From the NCBI GenBank assembly GCA_944990035.1, contig CALYLX010000133.1:124001-188000 (forward strand): DNA of 64,000 nucleotides, in the 5' to 3' direction. This document shows, piece after piece, positions 22,470 to 33,812 of the stretch (positions within the stretch are counted from its first letter, which is position 1; each line of letters starts with the position of its first letter). Position numbers and translations under genes: made by a program. The notes beneath the pieces are model-generated. The model had not been told where the DNA came from, did not search any database, and saw nothing but the letters and a program-made list of their open reading frames with translations. The DNA is from Clitopilus passeckerianus. Lineage: Eukaryota > Basidiomycota > Agaricomycetes > Agaricales > Entolomataceae.

Positions 22470-23143
22470 CTGGATATTCATGGAGGAGGATTAGGATACA
22501 CAAGCTAATTTCAATCCGATCAGACAAATATACCCGTATTTTAGTTACATTGTGGAGTTGGGCGGAGATGTAGACGCAATCCCTGGCCATAATAATGGCA
22601 GCGATAACCTTCGTTCGGCTCTCTACTACACATTTTACATCTAAATTTTTCTTGATTGAAGAGTCTTTACACTCGGGCAATGCTCTATCCGATTCAACTA
22701 AAGCATTGCTAGCTCCATGCTAGCCCCCGGCCTGTGATCGAGAATGACTTCAGGATACTCTATCTCAAAAAACTATTCGGATCACCCTCCTAGGAGGCCC
22801 AAGATACATGACCTATTGTCGTTGTTATGTTATGTACTAATATAATATTCTTCATTATCATAGTACATGGTTTCCATTGTACGAACACAGCAGAGTTGCG
22901 TCACGAAAGGTGCGGGCTCATTTACAAGTCAGGATCCATTCTCGAGCAAAGGTGATTGCGAATGGGGAAGCAATGTACTGAAAAGTATTAAGGTCATGAA
23001 AAACACGGCAACGACGATCAGGGAAGAATTGACAAGCTAGGGATGGTAAACTACGAAGGTGGGTATTCAAAAAAAAAAAAAAATGGAAAAATGGGATAAT
23101 TGGAATAAATGAGCTTCAATAGCAACAGGGAGACGTCACAGTA
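22470..23143. other. Non-coding spacer with a poly-A tract
   Basis: No exon found. A run of 13-14 A residues lies near 23071-23084. The 3' flank of the Cys-rich gene starts at 23143. Confidence 0.4.
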
Positions 23144-24551
23144 TTATTTCTGCTCAAACTTGAGGCGCTCGCACGTTAAATCCTTTTCGGCCTGACCCGG
23201 ACAAGAGGGCGAGTTCTCCCCATGATCCTGTATGAGAGCGCCATCGCTACCAAGCTGCAGAAATGATGAGCCAAATCCATTGGAAGAACCACTTCAGCAA
23301 CTTACATTATAGTGGCACGTAGTATTTGCGCTTTCGAGCACCCCGGATGCATTCCTCTTATAGTAGCTGAGTGAACCGTTAGTCAACTAACGGTGCCAGC
23401 ATAACCAAACCAAATGAACGTACGTGCATGTAGCTGGAGCACCTGCCACATCTACCTCCAATACCGCGTCCGTCATGCTGATCCTAGGGCAGGCCCAACA
23501 GTCCAGTCCAAGGGATCTGCGATTGCAATATTCCGGGAATATCGTTTTGTCACCTTCGACACGCCGACACCGATTCCACAGATCGAATTTCCTGTACGCG
23601 TCTTGCTCTGCTTCCTTGACACACTGGTCGTGCGTTGCACCAGCAGGACAATTTGCACCAGGGACAGCCACCGGGTTTGGTGTACATCCTTCGCGTTGGG
23701 GGGGTTTTGAGGGCACATCGGCATTATAAGGGTCGAGCTTTTGAAGGAGCGATCCAGTCCGCGCCTGCAAAGCCTTTGTCAATGCCGCCGAATCAGCCTC
23801 TACAGGAAGACTCACATCGTAGTGGTATTCACTGGCAGCGCTGCCAGCATTCCGCCGGACGCCACTGAAAGTTTGCCCATAAGCGTAGGGTCCCGAGAAA
23901 TAAGTAATAAGCCACTCACAAGCATGACAAGATGTTTTGGCTGGAACTAACGTCAACGAAGCTCGTACCCGTGATTTCAGGGCACGTGTAGCACTGGTCG
24001 GTTTCGAGCTTGCAGTTCTCCCCGCAGCAGACTTGTGGCGGGCCTGAGTATGGTTTCTCGGGAGTACAGTTTGGTTCAGGTATCGCCTTTGACGGGCAAT
24101 TACTGTTTGGTACCCGTAAAACCCCCTTCTCCTGCATACAAAGAAATGAACCTCTGAAAAAGAGTGCTTCGGTAAGATACTCACGTTATAGCGACAGATG
24201 CTCGTATAAGGGCGGGCCGATGTACCATCTGAGTACTGGCCATCACTTTTGCTATATCTGATGGACATGTTAGCTCTGAACATATAAAGAAGAAGTAGAG
24301 GACACTCACTTGCAGTAGAAGTTGGTCCAACTCTTCTGTACACTGTCGTCATCCTCCCAATCATCCAGTGCGGAGGAACTCCCAATATAACCGTCGTTCC
24401 CTTTCGGGTTACAACTCCAGCATTTCGATGGGTGTGGACTGGTCGATTCAGGCAGTTCACCAACGAGGTAAGGAGAGCACCGCGCGCTAGCCAAAGGCAG
24501 GATGCAAATAGATGCAAGGAGGACAAGCGCTTTTATTTGTGGGTTGAACAT
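23144..24551 (-). CDS. Secreted protein with three Cys-rich modules
   Basis: The ATG at 24551 begins a clear signal peptide (LVLLASICILPLASA). The first exon is 24551-24310; about seven exons follow with short introns, down to the stop at 23144-23146, giving roughly 340 residues. After the signal, a module appears three times: a C-x2-C pair (CWSC, CYTC, CWAC), a spacer, a second Cys (NFYCKYSKSDG, ILSCFGVRRN, ATCTYYKRNASG), then a YN/YD-x-x-G-x-L turn (CRYNEKGVL, YHYDARTGSLL, CHYNLGSDGAL) and a Cys-Pro or Cys-Thr-Pro end. Many of these cysteines probably pair. I do not recognise the family. An extracellular or effector-like role is inference. An in-frame ATG at 24590 is disfavoured because a TATA box lies immediately upstream of it. 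Confidence 0.7.
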
Positions 24552-24594
24552 AGCCACGAGCTGAGGTCTGCTGAGCGGTAAAGAGATCATGTAG

Positions 24595-24602
24595 CTTATA
24601 TA
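24595..24602 (-). promoter_or_regulatory. TATA box of the Cys-rich secreted protein gene
   Basis: TATATAAG on the minus strand, 44-51 bases upstream of ATG 24551. Its position supports 24551 rather than 24590 as the start. Confidence 0.55.
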
Positions 24603-25091
24603 GTCTTCCGGAATGTTGAATTAGTCCAATTTGGTCAAGGTCTCAACATTTCGAACCTCGTGAAATTTGACTAAACCGAACACTGGGCTTCCAGGTCATT
24701 TTGGAACCTGCAGGGTTTTGTCAACGACAGCCAACTCTTTTCGTGAAAATTTCTTACTGTGACTAGCCACCCTTGGTCTATTCCATTCAACGCGTCCAAT
24801 TCGCATACGATAACTTCATTTTAACTGTTGTTTTGTTCGGTTGTGGTACCGATGACCATGTCCTGCCCAGAATGTTGTCCTGATCGACTCCAGCCGAGGC
24901 TCATGCAGACCCAGATTGCTACAGCTGAGACCTCTGAATCTCCTCCAAGTTGGCGTCATGTTCAGACGACAGGCGCACGCTGCTTGGGTGCATGGAAAAC
25001 CCTCACAGGAGACATATCAGTCCCACGTTCGATATGGAGCCGAACAGCTTTAACAGTAGTTCAGTTCCATTAGGGGGCTTCCGAGAGGAAT
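24603..25091. other. Non-coding spacer
   Basis: About 490 bases with no exon or repeat that I can recognise. Confidence 0.4.
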
Positions 25092-25200
25092 GTATGACGG
25101 CGGATTTCGTCAAATATTCCTATAGGGCTAGGTTCGGACAGAAATTGTTGGCGTGATGCGTGAATTTGTGCATTTCATGTGGTTGGGTTGAGTTTGCCCA
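25092..25200 (+). repeat. Dispersed repeat, copy 1
   Basis: Begins TATGACGGCGGATTTCGTCA and continues with a diverged version of the segment at 25369-25522. It matches best over its first 60 bases. Confidence 0.5.
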
Positions 25201-25368
25201 GCCATCGTGGCATCGTGAGATTTGGCTGCAATGCACTCAGTTTTTACTGTCAACGGAGCAGCGATGATTCCGAACCTACATGCTTGGCCATTTCCATTCA
25301 AAATGGCAATTATAATCCTCCTCAACGTATCCAGCTTGACTTCATCGCTGCCTTTTTCTAGCCCATTG

Positions 25369-25522
25369 TATGACGGCAGATTTCGTCAATTATTCCTAAG
25401 CCAGTTCCGGACAAAAATCGCGGGCGTGGTGCGTGGTTTTGGCACAGCCAAGGTCTGGTTCGGGTTTGGTCAGGGTTTGGGTCAGGTTTGGTTTGCCCGG
25501 CCGTCAGTTTCTCACGGCCGCT
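25369..25522 (+). repeat. Dispersed repeat, copy 2 (left arm of an inverted pair)
   Basis: Begins TATGACGGCAGATTTCGTCA. It holds a GGTTTGGGTCAGG-like stretch and ends near GCCCGGCCGTCAG. An inverted copy lies at 25860-26010 with about three quarters of bases matching by eye. The pair brackets a 330-bp unit, which suggests a non-autonomous transposon or the eroded ends of one. Confidence 0.55.
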
Positions 25523-25529
25523 GACATGG

Positions 25530-25745
25530 TCTACAATGACCTGAATGGCACGAAGTTGATCAAATTGTTCTGAGATATATTCATGAATGGTCGTCGAGTA
25601 CTTTTCGAAATGATTTGTTCCATGAAAGGAAATCTTACTTGTCCAGAGAGCGCAAATTGATCCGCCCCCGTGTAAGGGCGCGTGCTTTTGCTCATCCAGA
25701 AGGACAGCCCCATGTCCCTGGTGTACGGAAAACTTTTCACTAGCT
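25530..25745 (-). other. Orphan exon-like fragment between inverted repeats
   Basis: On the minus strand, a 60-70-codon open stretch (containing RDMGLSFWMSKS and TGADQFALSGQ) ends at a good splice donor (GTAAGA). It has no recognisable partners. It looks like a piece of a real gene captured or stranded between the two repeat arms. Family unknown. Confidence 0.25.
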
Positions 25746-25859
25746 AAAAATAAGTATTATAGCTCATATATTATTGCTTTGAGTACAATGAGTAGGTTGA
25801 GGTTTGTTTGTAACAATAATGGACTTCATATGTTGCTGCCGACTCCCCACCGCTTTTCG

Positions 25860-26010
25860 ATCGTGAATGGCCAAAAGGGGCGTGGGAGATTGATGGTCGG
25901 GAAAACGGTACCTGAACCAGACCTCGGCTACACCAAACCAAGGACCACACCCACGATTTTTGCCCGAAACTAACCTAGGAATACTTGACGAAAACTGCCG
26001 CCATACCATT
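25860..26010 (-). repeat. Dispersed repeat, copy 3 (right arm, inverted)
   Basis: Read on the minus strand from 26010, the sequence TATGGCGGCAGTTTTCGTCA follows the same order as copies 1 and 2, through CAAAAATCGTGGGTGTGGT and the CAGGT-rich end. Confidence 0.55.
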
Positions 26011-28910
26011 GCGCAGCTCCGAGGATGATGGGTACTCCGAGGTATTGAATTCGAAGACTACTCTCTGGCGCGTTTGAAGCTGCGTCTGCCATGTCGGCAT
26101 CTTGAGTGTTGTGGTGGGTTTTGATTATCTTCGGTGGTTTAGGTTTTGAGCGCTGAGTGTACCCCCTTGTTCCGGTACTCGTGAGATACGAAATAGTGCA
26201 GCTGCTAGCTTCGGCGATCTGGCAGCGAAAGCTAAGCTAAGAGATTGACGACAACATATCACTGTACATGTAGTTGCTCAAGGCTAAATTGATTCCGATC
26301 AGGGTAAACCCGACCAAATTTGTAGCAAGATTTCGGGCACTCTGACTATACCTGTGGGCCTCTGGACGAAAAGAGAAAAACAATTAAATAATTAAGAGGA
26401 GGGAAGAGAGGAAGAGAAAAGGTATGCGGAAAACCTCTAAAAGCTTGAAATCTTGTGGAAACACTCTCGGGCCGGTCCAGATCAATGGTAAAGTACTCAA
26501 ATCAAGGAGCATTATCGAGGGCAGGTGTGAACGGTTGGTTGGCAGCCAGTCATTCCGTACGCCGTTTTGCGACTTTTCGTCCATGTTTTGACTAAACATA
26601 AGAAAGTACGAGAGCGGAAAGTGTACTTATATGGTCAACGAGGCTAATATCCGTCTGTAAGGTTCTAGATTGCCCAACAATACTGGGTGGATTCTAATTC
26701 ATCAAATTGTGCGCAAATGAAGAACCTTTAGAGTTGCACAATCATGGGGAGGAAGTACAAGGGAAATGCTGAATTGTACGGGAAAGAACAGAGTTAATGC
26801 ATCTTAGGTAGTGCTCCCAGCATACTAGTAATCAAGACCGCTGGTTTTCTGAGTTTTGTAGCTTTGGCGAACGATGTCATAGTTCTGAGAGATCTCATCC
26901 TCGAGCTAGAGCCCCATCAAAATTGCTCTTTTTGCCACAACGAACCCATTCTGGAGCTCAGAACTTCTGTGTTAGCAGTATCTAGCTATTATCCACCGAT
27001 ATTACTTGCTTCCTGGTTCCAAACTCTCGGAAACGGTCAAAAATCCTTGCTTTAGGTGTGAATCTGGCCATGAGCGCACCATTGAGCAGGCTTTTCAGCC
27101 AATAATAGGTGAATTATTTTATAAAACGCGCTTCGCGCGTCCAATGCTAGTATATCTACATAATATACATACTTTTACTACTTGGACTCTGCCTAGGAGC
27201 TCACCAGACGGTGTCGAATCTGTCCACTGCCAAACGCACTTCCAACGCGTCCAAAAACAGTATATCAGAATTCCCATATAAAGTATATATCGATATACTA
27301 TATACAGTATATCATTTCAAACTCAGCTACATCGCTCCACACCCAAAGCCATAGTCAGACCGCCAGATTTCGCCCAGTTGATGCATCCCCTCGGAGCCAA
27401 TCTCCACATGTCAGTGTTACGAGAAACCTCCCGTGTCCATGCCCACACTTCCAACTCTGAATATTGAATTTCTTCCACTACCACTTACCCTCTGCCGGCA
27501 CTGTGTAAGGGATCCAACCGGTTATTCTCGGAGTTTTGTGATTTAGCTCTCGAAGTCTCGGTCGAATGGCGTCAGCAGTACTGTAAGCCTTGATTAGGCA
27601 ATAGCGCCTGTCTTTGGCGGAATGCTCCTCGCCGTTGTCGACAGCGATCAAGGGTGCCTTTTCTCGACACGCCGGCTATATTGACCACCCGTCCGCGTTG
27701 CCCTTCCGACGACGTCATTCAGGGGTTTCTCACCATCATTGGGTCCCTCGTCGCTGGCGTTTGTGCCGTCGTCGCCGCGGCAAGCATGGAACCTCCTTCT
27801 GGCATCCGGTTACTTGGTCGTAGGATAAGAGTGTGTAAACTCATGAGAATGGGAGCACGCCCAGATTTCGGGGCACAGCTTAACGAGGTCAGCGGGTACT
27901 TAAATCGGCATACATATATATATATGGGCTGTCCGAAAAGCAGCTTCATAGCGGCCGGTTAACCGAGCAAAAATCCAGAAAGCGACGTAACGTATTATAG
28001 CCAATGCTAAGGCTTTCCGCCTGAAACCCTACCGAGGTTGGCATCCAATACCATGATTTAACACGCAAATTTTGAGAAACGAGAAATATATCCGTTCAAA
28101 GCTTCCGTCCGCTTCAATGCTGGCGCGTCATAAAGGAGCCCAGAGTTAATTTGGCAGATATTTAGAAGAGTGCTATCGAAGGTATGGGGGCTTAAAGGAG
28201 TATGCCATGATTACGAATGCTTTCACGGACAACTTCATCAGACTTTGATCATATTCCTGCGCCAAATTGCTTTGCATGAGGGTTGCTATGAGCTCTCAAA
28301 GCGGCAAATACACGGGGAACATTGGCGTATGATTAGGATAAGACCATACATACATGTAGGTCAGATCCGGAGACCTATCTACAGTAGCTCCCGTTGAACT
28401 GAATCAGTCTTCGGCGAGAAAGATCACACATTGGTTCAAACCCACCTTTCTCAAGCCGATACGACACTCCAACATTGCCACCTGTCCATTTAATATCGAT
28501 TTGATACCTTATAATATCTATAAGGCGTAAATGGGTCCATAAAACCCGATGTAATGACTTGTACACCGCAAATTCACAATTTACTCTCAAGAAGGAAGAC
28601 TTTTTGCTAGGATTCGCGACCTCAGGCTCTCCAATCGACTTCTCACTACATTTGACGCCCCTGAGACGACCTTTGGACGACCTTTCGCACAACTGATCCA
28701 GCATCGGCGAGAACGATCCGAGCCTCAAGCGACCTTTTTGACGACTCTTAGGAGTGGTCGCCTCACAGAATGTAAGCAGCAAGGCGGCAAAGTTTGTTGA
28801 AGCCTACCAAAATAGGACTACTTTTGATCGCTGTTGAGGACAATGAACAAGCCAATTTTGATGACGAAAGAAGCGTACCAAATAAGGAAGGATTGTGATC
28901 GCTGTCAGAG
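26011..28910. other. Gene-poor, AT-rich stretch
   Basis: 2.9 kb with no splice-consistent gene. It holds AT-rich palindromes at 27120-27312 (listed separately), a short TA microsatellite at about 27911-27925, and two imperfect direct copies of a 42-bp segment (28799-28840 and 28871-28912) immediately before the broken DUF6593-like gene. Short open frames at 27.6-28.0 kb and 28.4-28.8 kb have no recognisable content. Confidence 0.45.
27120..27312. repeat. AT-rich block with palindromes
   Basis: Contains the GC palindrome ACGCGCTTCGCGCGT (about 27126-27140) in AT-rich sequence. Near 27270-27312 it has overlapping inverted motifs made of TATATCGATATA and ACTATATACAGTATAT. No coding potential is seen. 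Confidence 0.4.
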
Positions 28911-29588
28911 ATGGCCTCCGATATTGAGTACCATCAAATCCCTAGGCTTACTACCATTACGCCAATAGTGCCTGATGATGACGACGCCAAAGTGATGATT
29001 GGACCCAGGGGGACTATCGTACATTCGGCGTTGGCGAACGTGTAGTCAAGCGGAGCCAGTTAAAGAAGACCCCTGGAGGAATAACGACTACATGAGCCTT
29101 ATCTCGTCAAATGTGATTCTTACCTTGAAGTACTAACCCTCTGATAATCAACCAGTGCTCGTGAACGGAAATGGTCAGATATGACATACAATGCTGACTA
29201 CTCGACTAAGAGGGGTCGATGGGAGGTAAGTTTCCTCGCCTCTTTTCCTTTATCGCCCTCACTTCTCTCTTCCAACCCAGGTCACCTCCTCTAAAGTACT
29301 GAGCGATGGAGGCGATCCCCGACCCATCGCCTTATTCTACCCATCTCGCATACACCTTTTCCGCCCCAACGATGCTGCGTACCTAGGTTCACAGATGATG
29401 TCCCCGAAGACGACCACATTTTCTTGATTATGGTCTTTCAATATTCCGAATGCAAGCGTCAGGTCAGTTTAGAGTCCATCGTCGATCTCAGAGATCGCGT
29501 GCTAATATTTTTTATGGGTGTGTAGGATCCTGTGGGGATAATTTCTGCTGATGCTAACTGTTCGTCCGCCACGGCCGCCGCCTCCTAG
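28911..29588 (+). pseudogene. Broken DUF6593-like gene (copy D)
   Basis: Follows the exon plan of copy B: start ATG 28911, TTITPIVPDDD, TFGVGERVVKRSQLKKTPGG, the short exon RERKWSDMTYNADY, then VTSSKVLSDGGDPRPIALF and a small C-terminal exon ending at 29586-29588. Lesions: an internal deletion near the N-terminus, a frame change between the TPIVPDDD block and the conserved I-D-W block, a first splice donor reading ATGAGC where copy B has GTGAGT, and a lost base near 29384 so that the conserved DDHIFLIMVF block is out of frame. Introns 2 and 3 still have GT..AG borders, so decay is recent. Confidence 0.7.
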
Positions 29589-29864
29589 GCCATAGATATC
29601 ACCTAGGCGATCGCAGACAATTTGTGAATACCCAAGCTATGCTCAATCCAGCAAATATTTACACTACTTAAGTGAGGGATGACGACGTTGACACAGTCAT
29701 CGGTTATGGACGATTAGTCCCGATCGGCGTATTATGATTTTTACACTTGTTATTTGACAAAGGAGACGACAAATCCTCGGCAAGCATTTATGAAATGATT
29801 CTTGTTTGGTGGTCGCTCTACTTATTGTACATTTAAGCTATTCGAACGTCAACACCTAAACTAC
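29589..29864. other. Spacer between convergent DUF6593-like copies
   Basis: Parts of 29760-29864 resemble 22150-22210, extending the similarity between the two regions past the coding end. Confidence 0.4.
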
Positions 29865-30557
29865 TCAGGCTGCATCCTATTCAATCCGACCAGCATATCG
29901 TCAGTCTCTGAATTGTGGCCTTGAATGAGAATGAACTCACGTTTCTCTCTGTATCGCTGAAGATGAGTACGAGTGTCAAAAATACCATGTCCTTCGGAGT
30001 GACATCCTGCGAGAACTGAATTGCTAACGGCGATGGACCCGTAACTCCCGATTTAAGTGGAGTAAACGTTGCACTAGGGATGTTGTGGATAGATTTTGCG
30101 AGCTCTGAAGTCACCTATAGGGTGTTATTGATCGAATCCGAGTCTTGAGGGGACTGCGGAAAAGGTACTTACCACCCATTGCTGGTCACTCAACCTTATA
30201 TCGTAGTCCTTGTCGTCCAATTTCCAGGCTCTCGCTCTAGCAAATGCTGGTGGATGCTTGGGACACAGCGTCAATCAATTCTAAAACTCACCCCGTTGTG
30301 ACATCTTCTGGAGCATGCCTGATCTCAGAAATCTTCTTCTCGGCGTCGCCTACCCTGATTACACCGTTCTTCCAATCGATAGCCCCATGAAGGGCATCGT
30401 GCGCGTTGTTCTCAACGGGTACGAGCTCGGTCACTTGGCGCTCCTCGGGGCCTGTACCTGGACTGGTTTTGATGGCGTAATGCACCCCCCTGGAATCAGT
30501 GTTACGGAATGTGGTTTGCAGAATGTTGGAGTCATTAAAGATGTAGGAGGTTGCCAT
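29865..30557 (-). CDS. DUF6593-like small protein, copy C
   Basis: Exons on the minus strand: 30557-30292, 30236-30173, 30114-29941 and 29876-29865, giving 171 residues. Opening YIFNDSNILQTTF, VTELVPVEN, AIDWKNGVIRVGD, the short exon with RAWKLDDKDYD, and KDMVFLTLVLIFSDTERN match the other copies. The last exon is only 12 nt and adds D-A-A before the stop, so this copy lacks the Ala/Gly tail of A and B. The first splice acceptor was chosen at 30237 because nearer ones would leave an intron under 46 nt. A TATA box sits about 63 bases upstream. Role unknown. Confidence 0.68.
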
Positions 30558-30619
30558 GTTCGGCGTTCAAGAAGTTCAGTATGAGGGCGTTTTACAGATA
30601 GAGACTCAATATTACGGGC

Positions 30620-30625
30620 TTTATA
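30620..30625 (-). promoter_or_regulatory. TATA box of copy C
   Basis: TATAAA on the minus strand, 63 bases upstream of ATG 30557. Confidence 0.5.
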
Positions 30626-30908
30626 TGAGGTTGAACACAGAGTCCCGATGACGTCTTCTTTGACGCTGGCAATGGACGCGTCGCCATTTCTCAGAATGTT
30701 TTACCGTACAAAGGTCGAGATCGTAACAGATGCGTCGTAGGCAAAATCCAATATTACAGCGTTGATGTAAGGTAGTTTGTGCGTCATAGTGGTATAAGAA
30801 GAGAAAAGGTGGAGATTTTGGTGGAGAAGCGAAGGATCTAGAAAAATCGTGAAACAAGAGTTTATGAAATCATCCGTGTATAGTAGAGCCTGATCCGGGT
30901 GAATTAAA

Positions 30909-31582
30909 TCAGGAGGAACGTTGCATGCCCAAAGGAACTTCAGATTGCGGAGGATCCTAACAAACGCTTATCAATATCGCATATATGGCGTAGGAAATAG
31001 AGAAAGGACTCACTGACCGCTCGTGACGCTTCGTCTCTGAATAAAGCATCACGAGGATCAAGAAGACCACATCCTCTTGGGGCAAATCCGGTGAAAGTGA
31101 GATAGTAGCGGGATCCGGAAGGCGGAAATATTGAGGTTTTACGGGAGTAAACACAGCAGAAATCAATATCTCCGATGATGTTACCGTCGGCGTGGCCTGC
31201 CCTAGCCGTCAGCAAATGAAGTAACCGAGGAGAGAGAAGCTGCACTTACCATCCATTGGCGGTCGTGGTTCTTGACGACGTATGTGTAGCCAGTCCACCT
31301 CCATTCGCGTGTAGAGCTGAGGCTGAGGAGGCCATGCGGACGTCGTTTCAAGTCGGAGGTTTTTCTTGTTACGCCACCGATAGTAAAGGTGCCCTCACGC
31401 CAGTCAATAGAGCCGCCTTTGGCACCTGGATTCGCACCAAGGGGAGTGAGAGTTGTGACCTTGTTGCCTAAGAAGCGTGTCGTAGTGGTTGATACATTGT
31501 AAGAGAAGTTCCCGGTATACGACTCCATAGGTAACAGCGTCGTGTTCAGGATATCGCTGTCTTTGAAGACGAAGCTGGCCAT
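30909..31582 (-). CDS. DUF6593-like small protein, copy E, first intron missing
   Basis: Exons 31582-31250, 31196-31014 and 30956-30909 encode 187 residues. Blocks VFKDSDILNTTLL, VTTLTPLGAN, SIDWREGTFTIGG, TREWRWTGYTYVV and DVVFLILVMLYSETKR place it in the same family. Exons 1 and 2, separate in copies A, B and C, are fused here with no intron at the corresponding place. Exon 2 here is exactly 183 nt, as in exon 3 of A and B. Reading through the last intron would also give an open frame to a stop at about 30957, so the C-terminus is less certain than the rest. TATA element about 65 bases upstream. Confidence 0.68.
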
Positions 31583-31643
31583 TGTGCCTAGGCTTGGGGT
31601 TTTGGTATGGGTGATGAGGTATGATTGTCGAATTCAGGGCTAG

Positions 31644-31651
31644 GTTATAAA
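31644..31651 (-). promoter_or_regulatory. TATA-like box of copy E
   Basis: TTTATAAC on the minus strand, about 62-69 bases upstream of ATG 31582. Confidence 0.4.
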
Positions 31652-33812
31652 CGAAATGGATCTCGCTATGTAGGCGCTTCATGAGTCACAGCAGGAGGTC
31701 GTCCCTTGAGGCCAGTGCGCATTGCATCTCGAGAAAAGACCGATGTCATCGCAGCAGTCACTGAATAGGGCGCAGAATTTCGTAGCAGCGTCGGTTAGAG
31801 ACTATCAGTTGAGATATGCGGATCCGGGGCCAGGTGACCATTCACGCAGTTATAGGGTTATACTTATCCAACCCTCGAAGGCGTAGCTCCGAATCTCAGA
31901 AGCCTGCGTTAAAGTTGCGCTTTTTTCGATTTTTTTCTGAATATGAGGACTGTGTCTTTCACAAGCCACATCCCGACGATGAAGGCCTTTCCCATCATAC
32001 ACAGCTTTAAATTGTAGGAGGTGGTATTAGGGTTGGTACGAGAAAGTCGGTCGAGTCAGGGCAATGTCGAGCCAAAAGGGGCGATGACGACTAGAACGAA
32101 GATGCTGAGGTCCCAACCATCGAGTCAGATTACGTTGACTCACAGAGAAGCGGCGTCCTCCATTCCCCGCATGGTACGGATCGCTATCATGGATTACTCG
32201 CAGCTGGGCAGGGGGCGTCAGCTCGTGGACTGGATATCTTGATCAGCTGATGTCGCCCACCATGTGTGGGATCAAAACCTCCAGGTCGTTGCCTAGCCTT
32301 CAGAGTTCGGGCATCAAAGCTCTATTGTTAGAATCATAAAAGATTCCGGTGCCTTATCTGCCAATGCCCCAGCGCCTCCCAAGTTCACCTACGGGTACTG
32401 TTGGAGCCAGTCTCTGCGAGAAAGCCGGAATTAAAAACAACAACGTACTTAGAAGGCATAAAGCATGCACTGCATTACACCAGCATCCCAACAGTAGTGG
32501 TGTGAGCGATCAGGCGGAGTCCGTAGATACTGAGTACGAGGGCTTTGGGCGTACGAGAAGTCCTGACATGACAGGCCAGCCATTCAGCCTATCATACCAC
32601 AGTTAATACATAACAGACATAGGGTTGGCAGAATGCGGTTCTTCATCAGTTGATCGGCGCCTTTTACAGCCCTTTTCCCAATTGCACTCCTTCCTGTAGA
32701 CGTCGTCTTTATTTTTGTTGGGTGTATGGGACCGGCACGAACTGCGTGTTGAGCTCAGATACTCAGAACTGAATAGGCTAGGACAGAAACAGACTACAAT
32801 GGCGTCAGAGTAGTCCGTGTTCCGCGTGGGGTTGCATGCAAAAAAGTTAATCCTTGGGGAGATATGAGGCGGCCGCCTTGTGCCGCAGAACCTTCTCCAG
32901 AAGAGACGCACTGGCATACAGTCCAAAGAAAAACCGTGTAGATAGGTAGGGCCTAATAGAGCACAGCCCTTTATTGTTCCAATTCCCATAGCTTCCTGAT
33001 GTTCTGTGGCATAATGGAAAGTCCTGGCTGTAGCTTATCCTGAAGCCCGTGACGGTAGGAGGAGAGAGAACACTGAACAGGTTTGTCCGCCTTGGAGACT
33101 TGGCCGACCGGCATATCATGCCTCTTACGTGACTGACGCGTCGGAATGGGGGATCTCGAAGAAAGCAGTCCCGGGGGTCGAGGTGTTCGCCATTTTTGAA
33201 GCTTCTGTATATCTTTAAACAATCGAATTGTGAGCGCGCCCGGATGCAGCAATGGACTTACTACATATGGTGGTTCCGACCGGTCTCGGTTGCCGTTAAC
33301 CCTGATAAACATCGGTGACGACATGGAGAAGAACTACCAGCAAGGGCGAATGATGCCTCAAAATTTGAAGGCAGAAGCCTTCGACAGCTACGAGCTTTAT
33401 GTAGTGCCTCGGCCAGTGTTCTCAGGGAATATGGAGCCCTACAAACGAGCGGGCCATAGGTAGTCCTCGAACGCTTAGCAGGTACTTAACTTTCTTGTGA
33501 ACGAATTACGGCGTTGCAGTGCATCGGCTTTATGGGATGCGGAGGAAGAAAATCGGTGAAGAGATGAAATTGTGGGTATGGCGATAATGTTACGTGTGGC
33601 GCAATGAGTAGATAGATAAGATGTAGAATGTCCGTGATGCGTGATGACGATGTGTCCCTAGAAATATGAATATGTAACCAGAGTCCGCGAGCTTAAAGCT
33701 CCAAAGCAGAAAAACGAATATCTTAAGAGTCCTGGTCACGTAAACAAGCCAAGAATGAGGAGGCTACACGATAGCCTCGTGTTCACCTGAAGTCGGCAAA
33801 CGCTGAATGTTT
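31652..33812. other. Intergenic region, nothing convincing
   Basis: 2.1 kb without a gene I can support. A 117-codon open frame on the minus strand (33324-32971) has an ATG, but it has neither introns nor a recognisable family and was not called. Confidence 0.4.

Noticed and set aside
22655..22700. D-arm-like sequence on the minus strand
   Set aside because: It resembles a tRNA A box only; there is no acceptor stem or T arm.
28375..28470. Pol III box-like sequence resembling a tRNA-derived element
   Set aside because: A GGTTCAAACC-like box is present, but no cloverleaf can be folded from the surrounding bases.
32971..33324. 117-codon open frame on the minus strand
   Set aside because: Starts with ATG, but the sequence lacks any domain feature and no promoter-like element precedes it.
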